In this document: positions 11,085 to 21,900 of the stretch, one piece after another | Numbering within the stretch: position 1 is the first letter of the stretch | Layout: every line of letters starts with the position of its first letter | Origin: Erigeron canadensis | Taxonomy: Eukaryota; Streptophyta; Magnoliopsida; Asterales; Asteraceae | Direction: 5' to 3' | Length of the DNA stretch: 64,000 nt | Assembly (NCBI RefSeq): GCF_010389155.1 | Contig: NC_057768.1 | Span: 13,452,501-13,516,500, forward strand | The notes under the pieces: model-generated | The model's database searches: none | The model's input: the letters and a program-made list of their open reading frames with translations, nothing else | Told to the model about the DNA's origin: nothing | Position numbers and translations under genes: made by a program

Positions 11085-12096
11085 AGAACATAATCCTGTC
11101 AAGTTTCAAGTTCCAATTCGATCTAAATCTCGAGTTTGAATTTTGGCATTTTGGCGCGATTTTTGGGTTTCGAATTTGTTGTGTTTTGTGTTGAATTTTG
11201 TTAGTAGATTTGTAGCTGAGATGAAAACGAGCATTTTGCAAGTTATTTCAAGTCCTAACTCCAAGTAATTCAGAAGATATTGAAGTTTTTTGGAAGTCAT
11301 TAATGGAGTTTATGAAAATAACAGATTTCATGATGAAGAAGAGGATGCCAGGACGATCCTCCTCAGAATCGTCTTAGTGCTTGAGACTTCAAATTTCATT
11401 CTTTGAGCTTTGTGGCTTGTAGGACGATCTTCTCAAGATCGTTCTGACAAGTGTTTGTGTGTTGAGGAGTGTTTGTTGTGGCTAACTAATCCTTATGGAT
11501 TGGTTTGGTCAATTCAATGTGTTTTAACTTTGAAAATATTAAGACAGAAAGCTAGGACGATCTTGACAAGATCGTCTCAGCTCACTGACCCTAGGACCAT
11601 CTTGAACATGATCGTCACAGTGTCTCTTTGAAAGTTAGTGTGTTGTGGTTTGTTCATTCGAAGTTGTTGTGATTGGGAATCACACACTTCTTGGATAACT
11701 GATCTTATAGATTGGTTTTGCTCAAATTTCTTCATTCCAATACATACTATCACTCTGTCCAATTGTTCTCAAAATACTTAGGAATTTCTTCAATTTCTCA
11801 AGAAACCCAGAACGATCCTCCAAGAACGTCTCATTATCAAAAATTTCAAAACGATCCTTTTCAAGATCGTTTCATTTTTCATTATTCAAAAATCCAAAAA
11901 CAAACCTCAATTTCAAGTTCACTTCATACTTAACCAAATTCCACTCAAATTCTCCAAAACGATCATCTTCAAAAACGTCTTAATTCTTCTTTTATTCTAG
12001 GACGATCTTACCTAGGACGATCTTTAATCAAGATCGTTTCATTTCCTTTTTTCTTCAACTCTCAATTCAATTCAAGTTTCAAATCAAATCATTCTC
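11085..12096 (+). repeat. E3 leader with dispersed ACGATC...GATCGT inverted repeats
   Basis: No gene. The leader contains at least eight short palindromic units of the form ACGATC-n-GATCGT, for example AGGACGATCTTCTCAAGAT followed by CGTT near 11421, and others near 11350, 11555, 11590, 11810, 11850 and 12000-12035. The related E4 leader has the same unit with a different spacer. The last copies end about 60 bases before gag. Confidence 0.75.
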
Positions 12097-13237
12097 ATGG
12101 CTTCTCGTGAAGCATTGGCATTGGGTTCAGATACAAGACCTCCAGTTCTCCACCGTGGTTCCTATGGACTATGGAAGAAAAAATTTATGGACTATGTGGA
12201 ATGTCAACCAAATGGTCACCTGCTTAAAAATTCCATCCTTAATGGACTTGCAGTTCATCGCCATCCCACTACCGGTGCAATACTCACTCTTGATCTTTTG
12301 AATGTTGAACAAAAAGATCGAACAACTGCAGATAACAGAGCTACATCATGCTTGTACAAAGCACTACCAGATGAAATCTATGGCTCTGTTGATTCTTATG
12401 ATACAGCCAAGGAGATATGGGATGAGGTGGCAAGACAAATGGAAGGATCTGACGTGACTTCAACAATAAGATTGACAAATGTGTTGACTGAGTTTGACAA
12501 CTTCAGCAAATTGCCAAATGAATCTCTAGAGGCTGTCTACTGTAGAATCTGCAATGTCATAAATGAACTTAGGAAGAACAATGTCAAGAAATCAGAAATT
12601 GAGTGAAACATCAAATTCATCAAAGGTCTTGGTCCCGAATGGGAAGATTTTGGAACACAGATTAAGCAACATCAAAATCTGGCAAAGTTCACCATCCATA
12701 ATCTTCATGAATCTTTCAAACTCAATGAACATCAAGTTCTAAATAAAGCTTCATCAAGCAAAATGCCAGAATTTGTATCTGCTGATCCTTTGGCTTTGAT
12801 TGTTGAAGAAGGTTTCTGAAGCTCTTAAGAGACAAATGGTAGTTGTTTCTTCATCTGATAAGGAGGGAGATGATGTGATGGCTTCAAGAGATGGTGTTTC
12901 AGATGAACTATATCAAGCTCTTGCCGCAGTAACAAAGCATTTCAAGAAGAAATTTTACAAAGCAAAACCAACAAACAACAATCTCCGCACTTCTTCTACA
13001 AGTGCATTTCCCAAGAAAGATCACTATCATCCTAAGAGTTATGGGCAAGGTGAAGCAAGTGGATTAAAGCATGGTGAGAAGAAGGAAGCTATTGAGAAAC
13101 AAGTTGTTGAGAAGGGTAAAGCATCAGACAAAAAGTGCTACAATTGTGGAATACCATGTCATTTTGCTATTGATTGCAAGCAACCTCGGAAGCAGAACTA
13201 TGAGTACTACAAGCAGAAGATGTTGTTAGCCAAATAA
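12097..13237 (+). pseudogene. E3 gag, proximal part
   Basis: Begins MASREALALGSDTR at the ATG that aligns with the E4 gag start. A UBN2-type gag fills residues 1-230. A TGA ends the first ORF at 12606. The frame is open again to about 12815, then a +1 shift near 12807 moves it to the frame of 12800-13237. That segment holds a knuckle CYNCGIPCHFAIDC, in which Gly of the usual GH pair is Cys. It ends KMLLAK at a TAA where E4 has CAA (Gln). The intact counterpart is the 517-residue E4 ORF. Confidence 0.85.
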
Positions 13238-15900
13238 GTGGAAGCCGGTCATGCATTGCTTGCTGAAGATGACAGATGGCTATTGCTCTCCGATGATGAA
13301 GATGAAGATCTCTCTGCTAATGTTTGCTTTATGGCGAGGTTGGCCAAGGACAAGGTTTTTGAAGCAGAAAGCACTAATGATGAGTACCTAGATGATGAGG
13401 TAAATCTAGACTCTACTTTTTCATCAATTAAGGATAAAGAGTCATGTAGATTAGCTTTGTCAAACTTGACAACTCATATTAAGTCTTTAGCCAACAAAAC
13501 CAAAAAGTTGCAAAATAGTATTTCATTGTCTAAAAGTGAATTTTCAAAACCTCTTGAAGAACATTCAAAATTGCTTTTTGAACATGATGTTATTAAACAA
13601 GACTTTCAATCATATAAAGACCAAGTGTTGGTTAAAGAATGTGAGTTAAATGCCTCTCCTGATTCTAAGTTATTGAACAAATGTCATAATCTTGAAAAGA
13701 CCATTCATGATCTTGAAAAAGCCAATCAAGATCTTGAAGTTCAAAAGACCAATGAATGGCTTCGGGCAAATGCGAGACAAATAGATATTGATATTCTTAA
13801 TAAAAAGCTCCAAGAAGCTAAACCAAACAGTGTTGAACTCGAAAGAAAGATTTCTAACTTAAATCACACTTGTTTTCTAAAAGACGTTGAGATTGAAAAT
13901 CTTGAAAAACAAGTTGAGGAATTTAAAAAGAATATACTTTTCTATCAAGAGAAGTTATATAAAGTTGAACAAAACCCCCTCTTGGATTTCACTGCCTATT
14001 TTAACATGTCAAAAATTGACAAAAAGGATCTTCTTCTCGGGTTGGGATTTGAGAATATCACTCAGTTACAAAAAGCCAAAGAGGAAATTGAACCTTTGTA
14101 TGATGAAAAATTTTTTCGACTTGGTATGGTACAATAATTTATTCGTCCATTGGATGACGAATTTGAGACTGATGAAGTTGAGAGAATACCTAAAGATGAA
14201 TTTTTGGTTAATTATGATGCTATAAATGCTTCGTACAAATCTAAAGAATCTTCAATTTTTAAATTGGAAGAAATAGCATCAAATTTTCAAAATCAAAAGT
14301 CCGTCGGTAATTCACCTTAACCAACAAAAATGTATGTTCCAACCACAATTTTGGCAAAACAAATAGAAGGTTTACATCAAAAGGTGGAATCTCAACAAAA
14401 AGTTATTAATCACCTAAAGTCTCAAAGTCCAAATCCAGAGGATGAACTTATTGTTGTTGATACAAAGAAAGTTTGTGTGAATGTTTCTACTCAAACTGAC
14501 CTAAGTTCTTTAGTAGACCATTCTACCCAGACTACTTGTATTTCATCTACCAATACCTTCACTCAGACCTTGACTGATTTTCTTGAGTGTACTTTTCAAA
14601 ATGCTGCTACATTTAGAGCTGATGGTTATGTGCAATCTGATTTATCTGATGAAAAACTTGCGCATAGTTTAGTTTTGATATGGTACTTCTATAGGTTTTT
14701 CACGTGTGATACTATTGATGAGTTAGTTGTCCACCCTAAGCTTAGTAGTAGTATAGGTGTTGATACTTCTACTCAAATTTCTTGTGAGACTAAAGATGTG
14801 TCAGTTCAAATTGACCTAATTTCCGTGACTACCCATGATGTGAAGTTGGACCCCAAGATTTCTGCTTTTTCAAAAATTTCAAAAAAAGAATTTAAAACTA
14901 ATCAACTTTCATTGAAATCTTTCACTAAAGCTGATTTTGATAAATTCATGGAGGGAGAATATGTTTTTGATTCAGAAATTGAGAAAAAGATTGAATCTAC
15001 CAAAATAAAAGTTAAAACAAAAGAGGAATCTCAAAATCTTTTGTCCAAAGCTCCAACTTCATATTATTCAAAGAAACGAGTTAACACCCAACTCGTCAAG
15101 ACTGAACCAAAGACAGTTAAGATAGAAACAAAGACTCCTACCTCGGTGAAACATGTCAAAAAGAAACAAGCTGAGACCACTCCCAGAACATAGTACACCA
15201 AAGTGAAACTTCCGAAAGACAATCCTAATGTTTCTTCATCTAACTCTCAATCTAATTCTTTACCTAAGGTATCCAAGTCTAGCTCAGTTTTGCTAACTAG
15301 GGATATATCTAATGGTGCAACTAGATATAGGGATAGATATGGATAGTTTTCTCATGATAAACCAAAGAAACAAGAAGTTTCCTCACCTCCAAAAGACTTT
15401 AAAAAGATGAAAGTGTTTAAAACTCCTTGTTCTAATCTTCTCAGTGTCAATTCAACAGGTGGAAAGAGCATAATTAGTGATACTAAATGGGTAGCTAAGT
15501 CATTAGTACCTAAGTTCACTAATGTTGAGAAAAAGAAGAAAATGCGAAGGAGAAAGACTGGTAGTAAGAAGAAGAATGCTTCTATTAATTCAAACAATTC
15601 ATCTTTTAAGTCATCTTTGTTAGACAATGTTAATGGTGCCAAGGCAAGGCCTTGTGTGTGTGTAAACAATGTTAATTCTTGTTCTCATGTGATTGGTTTG
15701 AATGCTTGTAGACATGTTACTTTTAATTCATGTGTGAATGTTCGTACTTTTTATCCAAATGTGCTTATTGATGATGTGCTTGTTTATAAAGCATGTGTGA
15801 TTCTAAAGCATGTTTGAATGCAAATCCTAAGTTATATACCCTGCCTGTGTTAACTAACCACAAAGGACCCGTCTTCAAGTGGGTACCTAAAGTCGGTTAA
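13238..15900 (+). pseudogene. E3 gag, distal coiled-coil and STQT region
   Basis: Same frame as the end of the previous segment, interrupted by TAA at 14135-14137, TAA near 14317, and TAG at 15191-15193 and 15344-15346. The first 300 residues are rich in heptad leucines and lysines (coiled coil). Near 14482-14820 lie repeated TQT-type motifs (VSTQTD, HSTQTT, TFTQTL, VSVQID). The end is a basic KKKKMRRRK tract and the junction motif FKWVPKVG, closed by TAA at 15898-15900. Large gag proteins of this kind are typical of Sireviruses. Confidence 0.8.
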
Positions 15901-15916
15901 ATTTCTTTGATTGCAG
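15901..15916 (+). other. Splice-acceptor-like tract at the E3 gag-protease junction
   Basis: A T-rich tract ending TTGCAG, directly followed by GAAATAACC, lies between the gag stop and the protease. The same tract is present in E5, and with one base less in E4. Use as a 3' splice site is a hypothesis. Confidence 0.4.
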
Positions 15917-16372
15917 GAAATAACCATCTGTGTTTAGATACTCGATTCCGGGTGTTCAAAACACATGACTGGAAATAAAGCATTGCTCAAGAACTTTATC
16001 GAACGATTCATGGGAACGGTTCGATTTGGAAACAACAATTTCGCTCATATCTTAGGTTATGGAGACATTGAACGCAATGGAATTGTCATCAAGAAAGTTC
16101 ACTATGTTGAAGGGTTAAGTCATAACTTGTTCACTGTTGGACAATTCTATGACAACAATCTTTAAGTTCTTTTTCGACAATCTCTTTGCAAAGTTCAAAC
16201 TCTAGATGGAGTTGATATTCTTTGTGGTGACCGCGATGATAATCTTTTTACCGTCAATCTTGATGATAACCAACCAACCGATAATATTTGTCTCATTTCA
16301 AAGGCTACATCAAAGAATTCTTGGTTATGGCATAGAAGACTTTCTCATCTGAATTTCCAAAAAATCAATATT
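15917..16372 (+). pseudogene. E3 protease and GAG-pre-integrase
   Basis: The frame reads ILDSGCSKHMTGNK (DSG protease active site), a VRFGNNNFA segment and EGLSHNLFTVGQF. TAG replaces the Trp codon just before ILDSGC, and TAA at 16163-16165 ends the first piece. The pre-integrase part ([13 protein letters not shown]) follows in the same frame to 16372. In the family this region matures the capsid and couples to integrase. It is in a different frame from gag. Confidence 0.83.
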
Positions 16373-17250
16373 TTGGTCAACAAGCATCTTGTTGAAGGCT
16401 TGCCTGACTATAAGTATGAAAGTGAGCATGTTTGTCCTTCTTGTGATGTTGGGAAGATTAAGCGAGCTTCTCGTAAACCGAAGAAATCTCCAAATTCTTT
16501 AGCACCTCTTCATTTCCTTCACATGGATATTTGTGGGCCGATGAAAGTACAAAGCCGAAATGGGAAAAGATACATCTTGGTTATTGTTGATGATTATTCA
16601 ATATATACTTGGGTCAAGTTTCTTGCATCAAAAGATGAAACAACTCAGATTTTGGTTGATTTCATCACTCTACTCAAGTAAATCTTCAACTTCCAGTTTG
16701 TTATATCCGTTCGGATAACGGAACCGAGTTCAAGAATGTCGCCTTTGATGAGTTTTGTAAATCCAAAGGCATTACTCACCAATTTTCAGCGGTTCGTACC
16801 CCACAACAAAACGGTGTCGTTCAAAGGAGAAATCGAACGCTAGTGGAAGCAGCAAGGACAATGCTTGCTTATTCCAAGTTGCCATCCAATATGTGGGCTG
16901 AAGCTGTTGACACTGCTTGTCACACTCAAAATCGGTCTATCATCAATCAGCGTTTCGAGAAGACTCCTTATGAGGTTGTTAACAAACGAAAACCCAACAT
17001 CAACTATTTTCACATATTTGGGTGTGTTTGTTACACTTTAATTGATCAGGAGAACCTTGGAAAATTCGAGAAGAAAGGTGATGAAGGTTACTTTGTTGGT
17101 TATTCCAAGACATCAATGCCTATCGAATCTACAATCGTCGAACAAACACAATTCAAGAAACAATGAATGTTTGGTTTGATGAGATGTCGGGCATGATTTT
17201 TGAGCAAGAAAGTTTGCGACCAACAAGTAATGATCCAGTGCTTCAAGTAC
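16373..17250 (+). pseudogene. E3 integrase
   Basis: Zinc-region cysteines (CPSCDVGKIKR) and HMDICGP with the first catalytic Asp are in 16373-16681. A frameshift near 16665 then removes the second Asp region (SDNGTEF, near 16710-16735) from that frame, and the third acidic residue (QRRNRT region, Glu changed to Gln context) is near 16820. A second piece, 16843-17166, carries [12 protein letters not shown] and the FGCVCYTL segment. A further shift near 17120 and the TGA at 17164-17166 break it again. E4 and E5 show the same domain with different damage. Confidence 0.82.
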
Positions 17251-18602
17251 TTCAAAAAGGAATTCTACTTTAGCATCTAAATTCAAGAAGTTTCCAACTC
17301 CAACAAGTGATGAATTAGATATTCTTTTTGAAGAAGTCTACAATTCCAAACCGATTAATGATGAAGAACCTCAAGTCATTGTTGAACCAAATCCAAACAA
17401 TGATCCAGTTTCTGACAACAATTATGAATCATCATCAAGTTCTTCTGAGCAAGGTGCTACATCTTCTAGTAGTAGTTCTTCATCCTCTGCTGATGATTCT
17501 TCTTCATCATCCTCTCCTGATAATTCTTCTCAAGTGAATGTTCAAGAACAACCTACTCGCTTTACTCAGACAACAAATCCATTGAACAATCCAAATGTAT
17601 ATGTGGCACTTGACTTTGATCATCCATCCTATGAGGAAGCAGTTCTACCAAGCTATGATTCCATCTCTCAACAAAACTCAAGTTTTAATGATGATGATGT
17701 TGATATTCAACAACAAGATCCTCTTCCTCATGATGTTGATAACTACTCGTACTTCAGTAAACGAGTGTCTTGTTGCACTTTCTCTCAACACCATCGAACC
17801 CAAAACTGTCTCTGAAGCTCTTCCTGATCCAGAGTGGGTTAAGGCTATGCAAGAAGAACTCGCACAGTTTGAAAGACTGAAAGTATGGAGATTAGTTCCA
17901 AATCAGAGAAAAGCTGAGCCAATCGGAACAAAGTGGATATTCAAAAACAAAAAGGATGAGAATGGAGTGGTAGTAAGAAGCAAAGCTCGACTTGTTGCAA
18001 AGGTTTATTGCCAACAACCTGGTGTTGACTTCGACGAAACTTTTGCTCCAGTTGCAAGAATGGAGGCCATTCGAATTTTCTTAGCATATGTCGCATTCCG
18101 AAACTAGATTGTGTTTCAAATGGATGTGAAGACTGCTTTCTTGAATGGTGACCTCAAAGAAGAAGTTTACGTTCAACAACCAGAAGGTTTTGTTGATCCT
18201 CAAAGACCAAACCATGTCTACAGGTTAGACAAGGCTCTCTACGGTCTTAAGCAAGCACCCCGCGCATGGTATGACTCCTTAACTACTTTCTTACTAAGAG
18301 GTGGCTTTACCAAAGGCACAATTGACCCTACCTTGTTCATTCGCAAACAAGGTAAGCATGTTCTTCTTGTCTGAATATATGTTGATGACATTATTTTTGG
18401 GTCAACCAGTCAAACATTTTGCCGAAACTTTTCATCTCTTATGGTTAATCATTTTGAAATGAGCATGATTGGGGAAATGAACTAGTTTTTGGGTCTTCAA
18501 ATCAAACAATTACCAACTGGTATTTTTATATCACAAGGTAAATACATAAATGACATGTTGAAAAAGTTTGATATGACTTGATGTTCTTCAATTTCAACTC
18601 CA
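17251..18602 (+). pseudogene. E3 linker and reverse transcriptase
   Basis: After a Ser-rich low-complexity linker (17400-17560), pieces in several frames give the [22 protein letters not shown] and [14 protein letters not shown] in 17595-18107, then [19 protein letters not shown] and [17 protein letters not shown] in 18111-18374. A TGA at 18372-18374 falls directly before the catalytic [13 protein letters not shown] near 18484 and a TGA near 18580 follow. Similar in order and spacing to the E4 RT. Confidence 0.85.
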
Positions 18603-19325
18603 ATGGCTGCTCGTACAAATATTAATGCTGATAAAAATGGAAAACCATTTGACCAAAAGAGATATAGAAGTATGATTGGTTCATTGTTGTATCTTACAGC
18701 ATCTCGCCCAGATATAATGTTTGCAACATGTATGTGTGCTAGGTATCAAGCTGCTCCAACTGATTTACATTTTCAAGCTGTGAAACGAATATTTCGTTAT
18801 CTGAAGGGTACACCCAACTTACGTCTCTGGTATCCTAGGGATACTGGATTCAATTTAACTGCCTATTCAGATGCAGATCATGCAGGTTGTAAGCTTGATC
18901 GAAAGAGCACTTCCGGTAATTTACAATTTTTAGGTGATAAAATTATGAGTTGGTCTTCCAAGAAACAGAATTGTATGTCACTATCAATCGCTGAAGCTGA
19001 ATATGTGGCTGCGGCTAGTTGTTGTGCTCAAGTTTGATGGATGAAAACTCAACTAACTGATTATGGTCTGAAATATGATCATATCCCTATCTATTGTGAC
19101 TCTCAAAGTGCCATTGCTATTGCAGTCAACTCAGTCAATCACTCTCGATCAAAGCATACTGATGTTAGATATCATTTTCTCAAAGATCATATTGAGAAAG
19201 GTGACATCGAACTCTACTTTGTGGGAACTGACTATCAACTTGCAGATTTGTTCACCAAACTGTTGGATGAAAAGAGGTTTAACATTCTTATCTCCAAGCT
19301 TGGCATGCTAAATATTGAACCTTAA
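18603..19325 (+). pseudogene. E3 RNase H
   Basis: Two pieces in one frame, 18603-19037 and 19041-19325, separated by a single TGA (19035-19037) where other copies have Trp (W in LWMKTQ). Motifs: [58 protein letters not shown] and the closing LADLFTKLLDEKRF with LGMLN. This is the most complete RNase H of the three relatives. It ends with TAA at 19323-19325, the end of pol. Confidence 0.88.
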
Positions 19326-19433
19326 ATTATTTTGTTCTTGATACATTCTAGAAAAACAAAATACAAAATTTGAAAAGATAAAATCAAATACAAAAATAGA
19401 AAATCTTGAAAAACAAACAAAAAGATTTTTTTT

Positions 19434-19545
19434 CAAAGTGGTTTACATATACTATGTATGTAACCCGGACTTCATAGTTTTATTTATCTCAAAGTGGCTT
19501 ATACATACTCTGTGTATAACCCGTTCTTCAATGTTTTATTTATTT
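19434..19545 (+). repeat. Two 56-bp tandem hairpin repeats after E3 pol
   Basis: Copies start at 19434 and 19490, exactly 56 bases apart. Each contains an inverted repeat (TTACATA...TATGTAA in the first, TTATACA...TGTATAA in the second) followed by AACCCG and TTCATAG/TTCAATG. The same 56-bp period is found in E4 and E5. Confidence 0.85.
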
Positions 19546-19575
19546 ACAAATGCCTATTCATTCTAAGATCCTATT

Positions 19576-19917
19576 GTTATACATATACATTGATATAAGA
19601 TAACGCGGAATTGAACGCCTTTGTGTACTTCCAAGTGGTCTTATATGAATATGTATGTGTAATAGCAGTTTTGAAGCCAATTAACTAAATGTCAATCAAG
19701 TTTTTTTTAAAAATAAAAGTTTTCCAAACTCTCAATTGTTGATATGAGCAACGAAGAATCAAACGCCTTTGTGTACTCCCTAGTTGTTTCATGTTGTATA
19801 ATTGATTGAGTTAATATTTGCTTAAAATGTTTTATTGCTTCCAACTTGTTGATGTGAGATGCGACGGATTGAACGCCTTTGTGTATTCCCTAGCAGTCTT
19901 ACTATTGACATTGTTGT
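19576..19917 (+). repeat. Three large stem-loops with conserved loop in the E3 3' UTR
   Basis: Stem-loops at 19576-19663, 19731-19810 and 19842-19917. The stems differ in sequence (ATACATATAC...; CTCAATTGTTGATATGAG; CAACTTGTTGATGTGAG), but each encloses a 30-37 base loop containing AACGCCTTTGTGTAYTYCC. Found by eye; no folding program was used. Confidence 0.75.
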
Positions 19918-20480
19918 TGATGCAAAACATTGTGTTTCTTAATTGAAAAATAGTATTCACAATAGACTCTCAACTTTTCCGAAAATATCACAACAAAGAT
20001 TTTACTCATTTTGATTTCACAAAACCAATTTTTGCTCCACCTTTCTATGGAAAACATTTTGATCTATTCTTGCATAAGATTAAAGGGGAGTTTGTGATTT
20101 CAAAACTTGAAATGTGTTTTAAATTTTTTTCCATACACACGTTTGATGTTTTCCAACGATTTTCAATCAAAAGAAGTTCGGTGATTAGTTTGCACATGAG
20201 CGATTAAGTTCTTCTCAAAATTTACTCCATGAACTTCATCATCGTCGATAAGTTCTAACCCCGGAGTATTCACTTCTTTCATTAGATAGTGATGGTATTT
20301 TGAGTGATGATGTTTTTGTGCAAATAGGATGGAGGGAATAAGTCGAAAAGTGAGAGGTTAAGATGATATGTTGTGAGAAAAAGGGTTAAAAGAAATGATA
20401 CCCTTCCCTAAATTCTCAAATCGCCGGGTAAAACACGTTTCTATCAGATGTTATTTGTTGATATCTCGATATTGAAGAAG
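19918..20480 (+). other. E3 3' UTR up to the E4 insertion
   Basis: No ORF. It holds a PPT-like TAAAGGGGAG at 20091-20100 followed by GTTTGTGATTTC, and then sequence closely matching 29590-30015 of E4. It is cut at 20480, where E4 is inserted. Confidence 0.8.
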
Positions 20481-20485
20481 TCTTC
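20481..20485. repeat. E4 target-site duplication, left copy (TCTTC)
   Basis: TCTTC directly precedes the 5' LTR and is repeated right after the 3' LTR. The flanks joined across E4 match the equivalent stretch of E4's own 3' UTR, so this is a clean insertion. Confidence 0.93.
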
Positions 20486-20818
20486 TATTAGAAATCCAAA
20501 AATAGTGATACATTGTAATTTAAGTTATGGACTTACTTGTTGTTAAGTCATGTGTTGATGATTTCTAAGGTTGAGGGGCTACTTGTGATAATTAGCATAG
20601 TTGGTTAGTTTAGACTATAAATAGCCCTCAATTCCTTAGAAATCATAACTTTGACATAACCTAATCATAACCTTGACACATTTTTCATACGATTACATCT
20701 GAAAAACACACACTTGATCCCAATTCTCTCTCAACACACACACAAACACCAAGAACACACACACACACTAAACCGTCATTGTTGATGTGAATTCGAGTGA
20801 TAAAATCGTGTTATTATA
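20486..20818 (+). repeat. E4 5' LTR
   Basis: 333 bp. It starts TATTAG and ends TTATA, where the 3' LTR has TGTTAG and TTACA, so both terminal dinucleotides have changed by a transition. A TATA box TATAAATA is at 20616-20623. A CA-rich tract (about 20720-20770) precedes the end. Confidence 0.95.
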
Positions 20819-20820
20819 TG

Positions 20821-20832
20821 TGGTCTCAGAGC
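20821..20832 (+). other. E4 primer-binding site
   Basis: TGGTCTCAGAGC, one mismatch from the complement of initiator-methionine tRNA (TGGTATCAGAGC), two bases after the LTR. Confidence 0.88.
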
Positions 20833-21275
20833 AAAACATCGTTTTGATCTCGATCCATAACTGAATTCAATCACAATTCATCAAACAATCACCTTTTAAT
20901 TCAGTTTTTAATCCTGTTTTTGTTCGGTTTTAAAATCACTGAAAATTCAAAATTAACCTCTCAAATCACATAAAATCACAAATGTTTGTTCACCGTTCGA
21001 CTTCTCATAGTTAATTACATAATCCTCTCAAGTTTCGTGTTCTAATTCGATCTGGATCAAAAGTTCAGATTTTGAGTTTTTGGCGCTAAAAATTTGGGAT
21101 TTGATATTGTTGAGTTATAAGCTGAAGTGTGTTAATCGGATCATTGCTAAGGGGAAAACAAACTGTTTGCAAGTGGTTTCATGTTCCAATTCTCAGAAAA
21201 TCAAAAGATATTGAAGTTTTAAAAATCGTCAATGGAGTTGTTCATGTTCAGAGGTTGAAGACGACAGTGTGAAGC

Positions 21276-21860
21276 TAAAATGATCTTATTTAGATCGTTT
21301 CAGTTTTTTTTCTTGATACTTATATTTCAGTGTTGTGGCTTGTAAAACGATACAATTTAGATCGTTTTGACAAGTGTGGTTGTGGTGTGAAGAGTTGATT
21401 GTGGCTAACTGATCCTTTGGATTGGTTTTGGTCAATTCAATTTCTTGAAAATAATCAAGTTTTGGTGAAATTCTGTGCTGAAACCTAAAACGATCTCTTT
21501 TAGATCGTTTCAGACTTTGAAAAACCAAAACGATCTCTTTTAGATCGTTTCAGTTTTTGTGAATCCAAAACGATCTCTTTTAGATCGTTTCATCTCTTAC
21601 TCAAACAATTCCTAGTTGGATTACTTCTTGGATAACTGATCTTCGTGATTAGTTTTGCTCAATTCATTCCATTACATTTCATACCAAAACTCTGTCCAAA
21701 TTCATTCAGAATACTTAGAATTTCTCATCCAAAATTCAATTTAGATCGTTTCATTTCCAATCAAATTTAGATCGTTTCAGTTCCTTTATCAATTTAGATC
21801 GTTTTTCTATTTTTCCAACTTTAGATCGTTTCATTCTATCTCAATTTAGATCGTTTCATA
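21276..21860 (+). repeat. E4 leader array of TTTAGATCGTTT
   Basis: Ten copies of TTTAGATCGTTT, five of them paired with an upstream AAACGATCT-like arm to form short hairpins (21277, 21346, 21487, 21526, 21566), the last five unpaired (21741-21857). The leader from 20833 to 21275 has no repeat and no ORF. Confidence 0.88.
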
Positions 21861-21900
21861 CTTTCTTCAAAAATCAATTCAATTCTCAAATCAATTTCTA

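Noticed and set aside
15857..15916. A short intron spanning only the gag-protease junction
   Set aside because: A GT...AG pair can be drawn, but it would be about 40 bases, below the usual plant minimum. Only the acceptor side is kept as a hypothesis.
19576..19917. tRNA-like or known small RNA genes in the 3' UTR stem-loops
   Set aside because: No cloverleaf, no A and B boxes, and the loop core does not match a T-arm.
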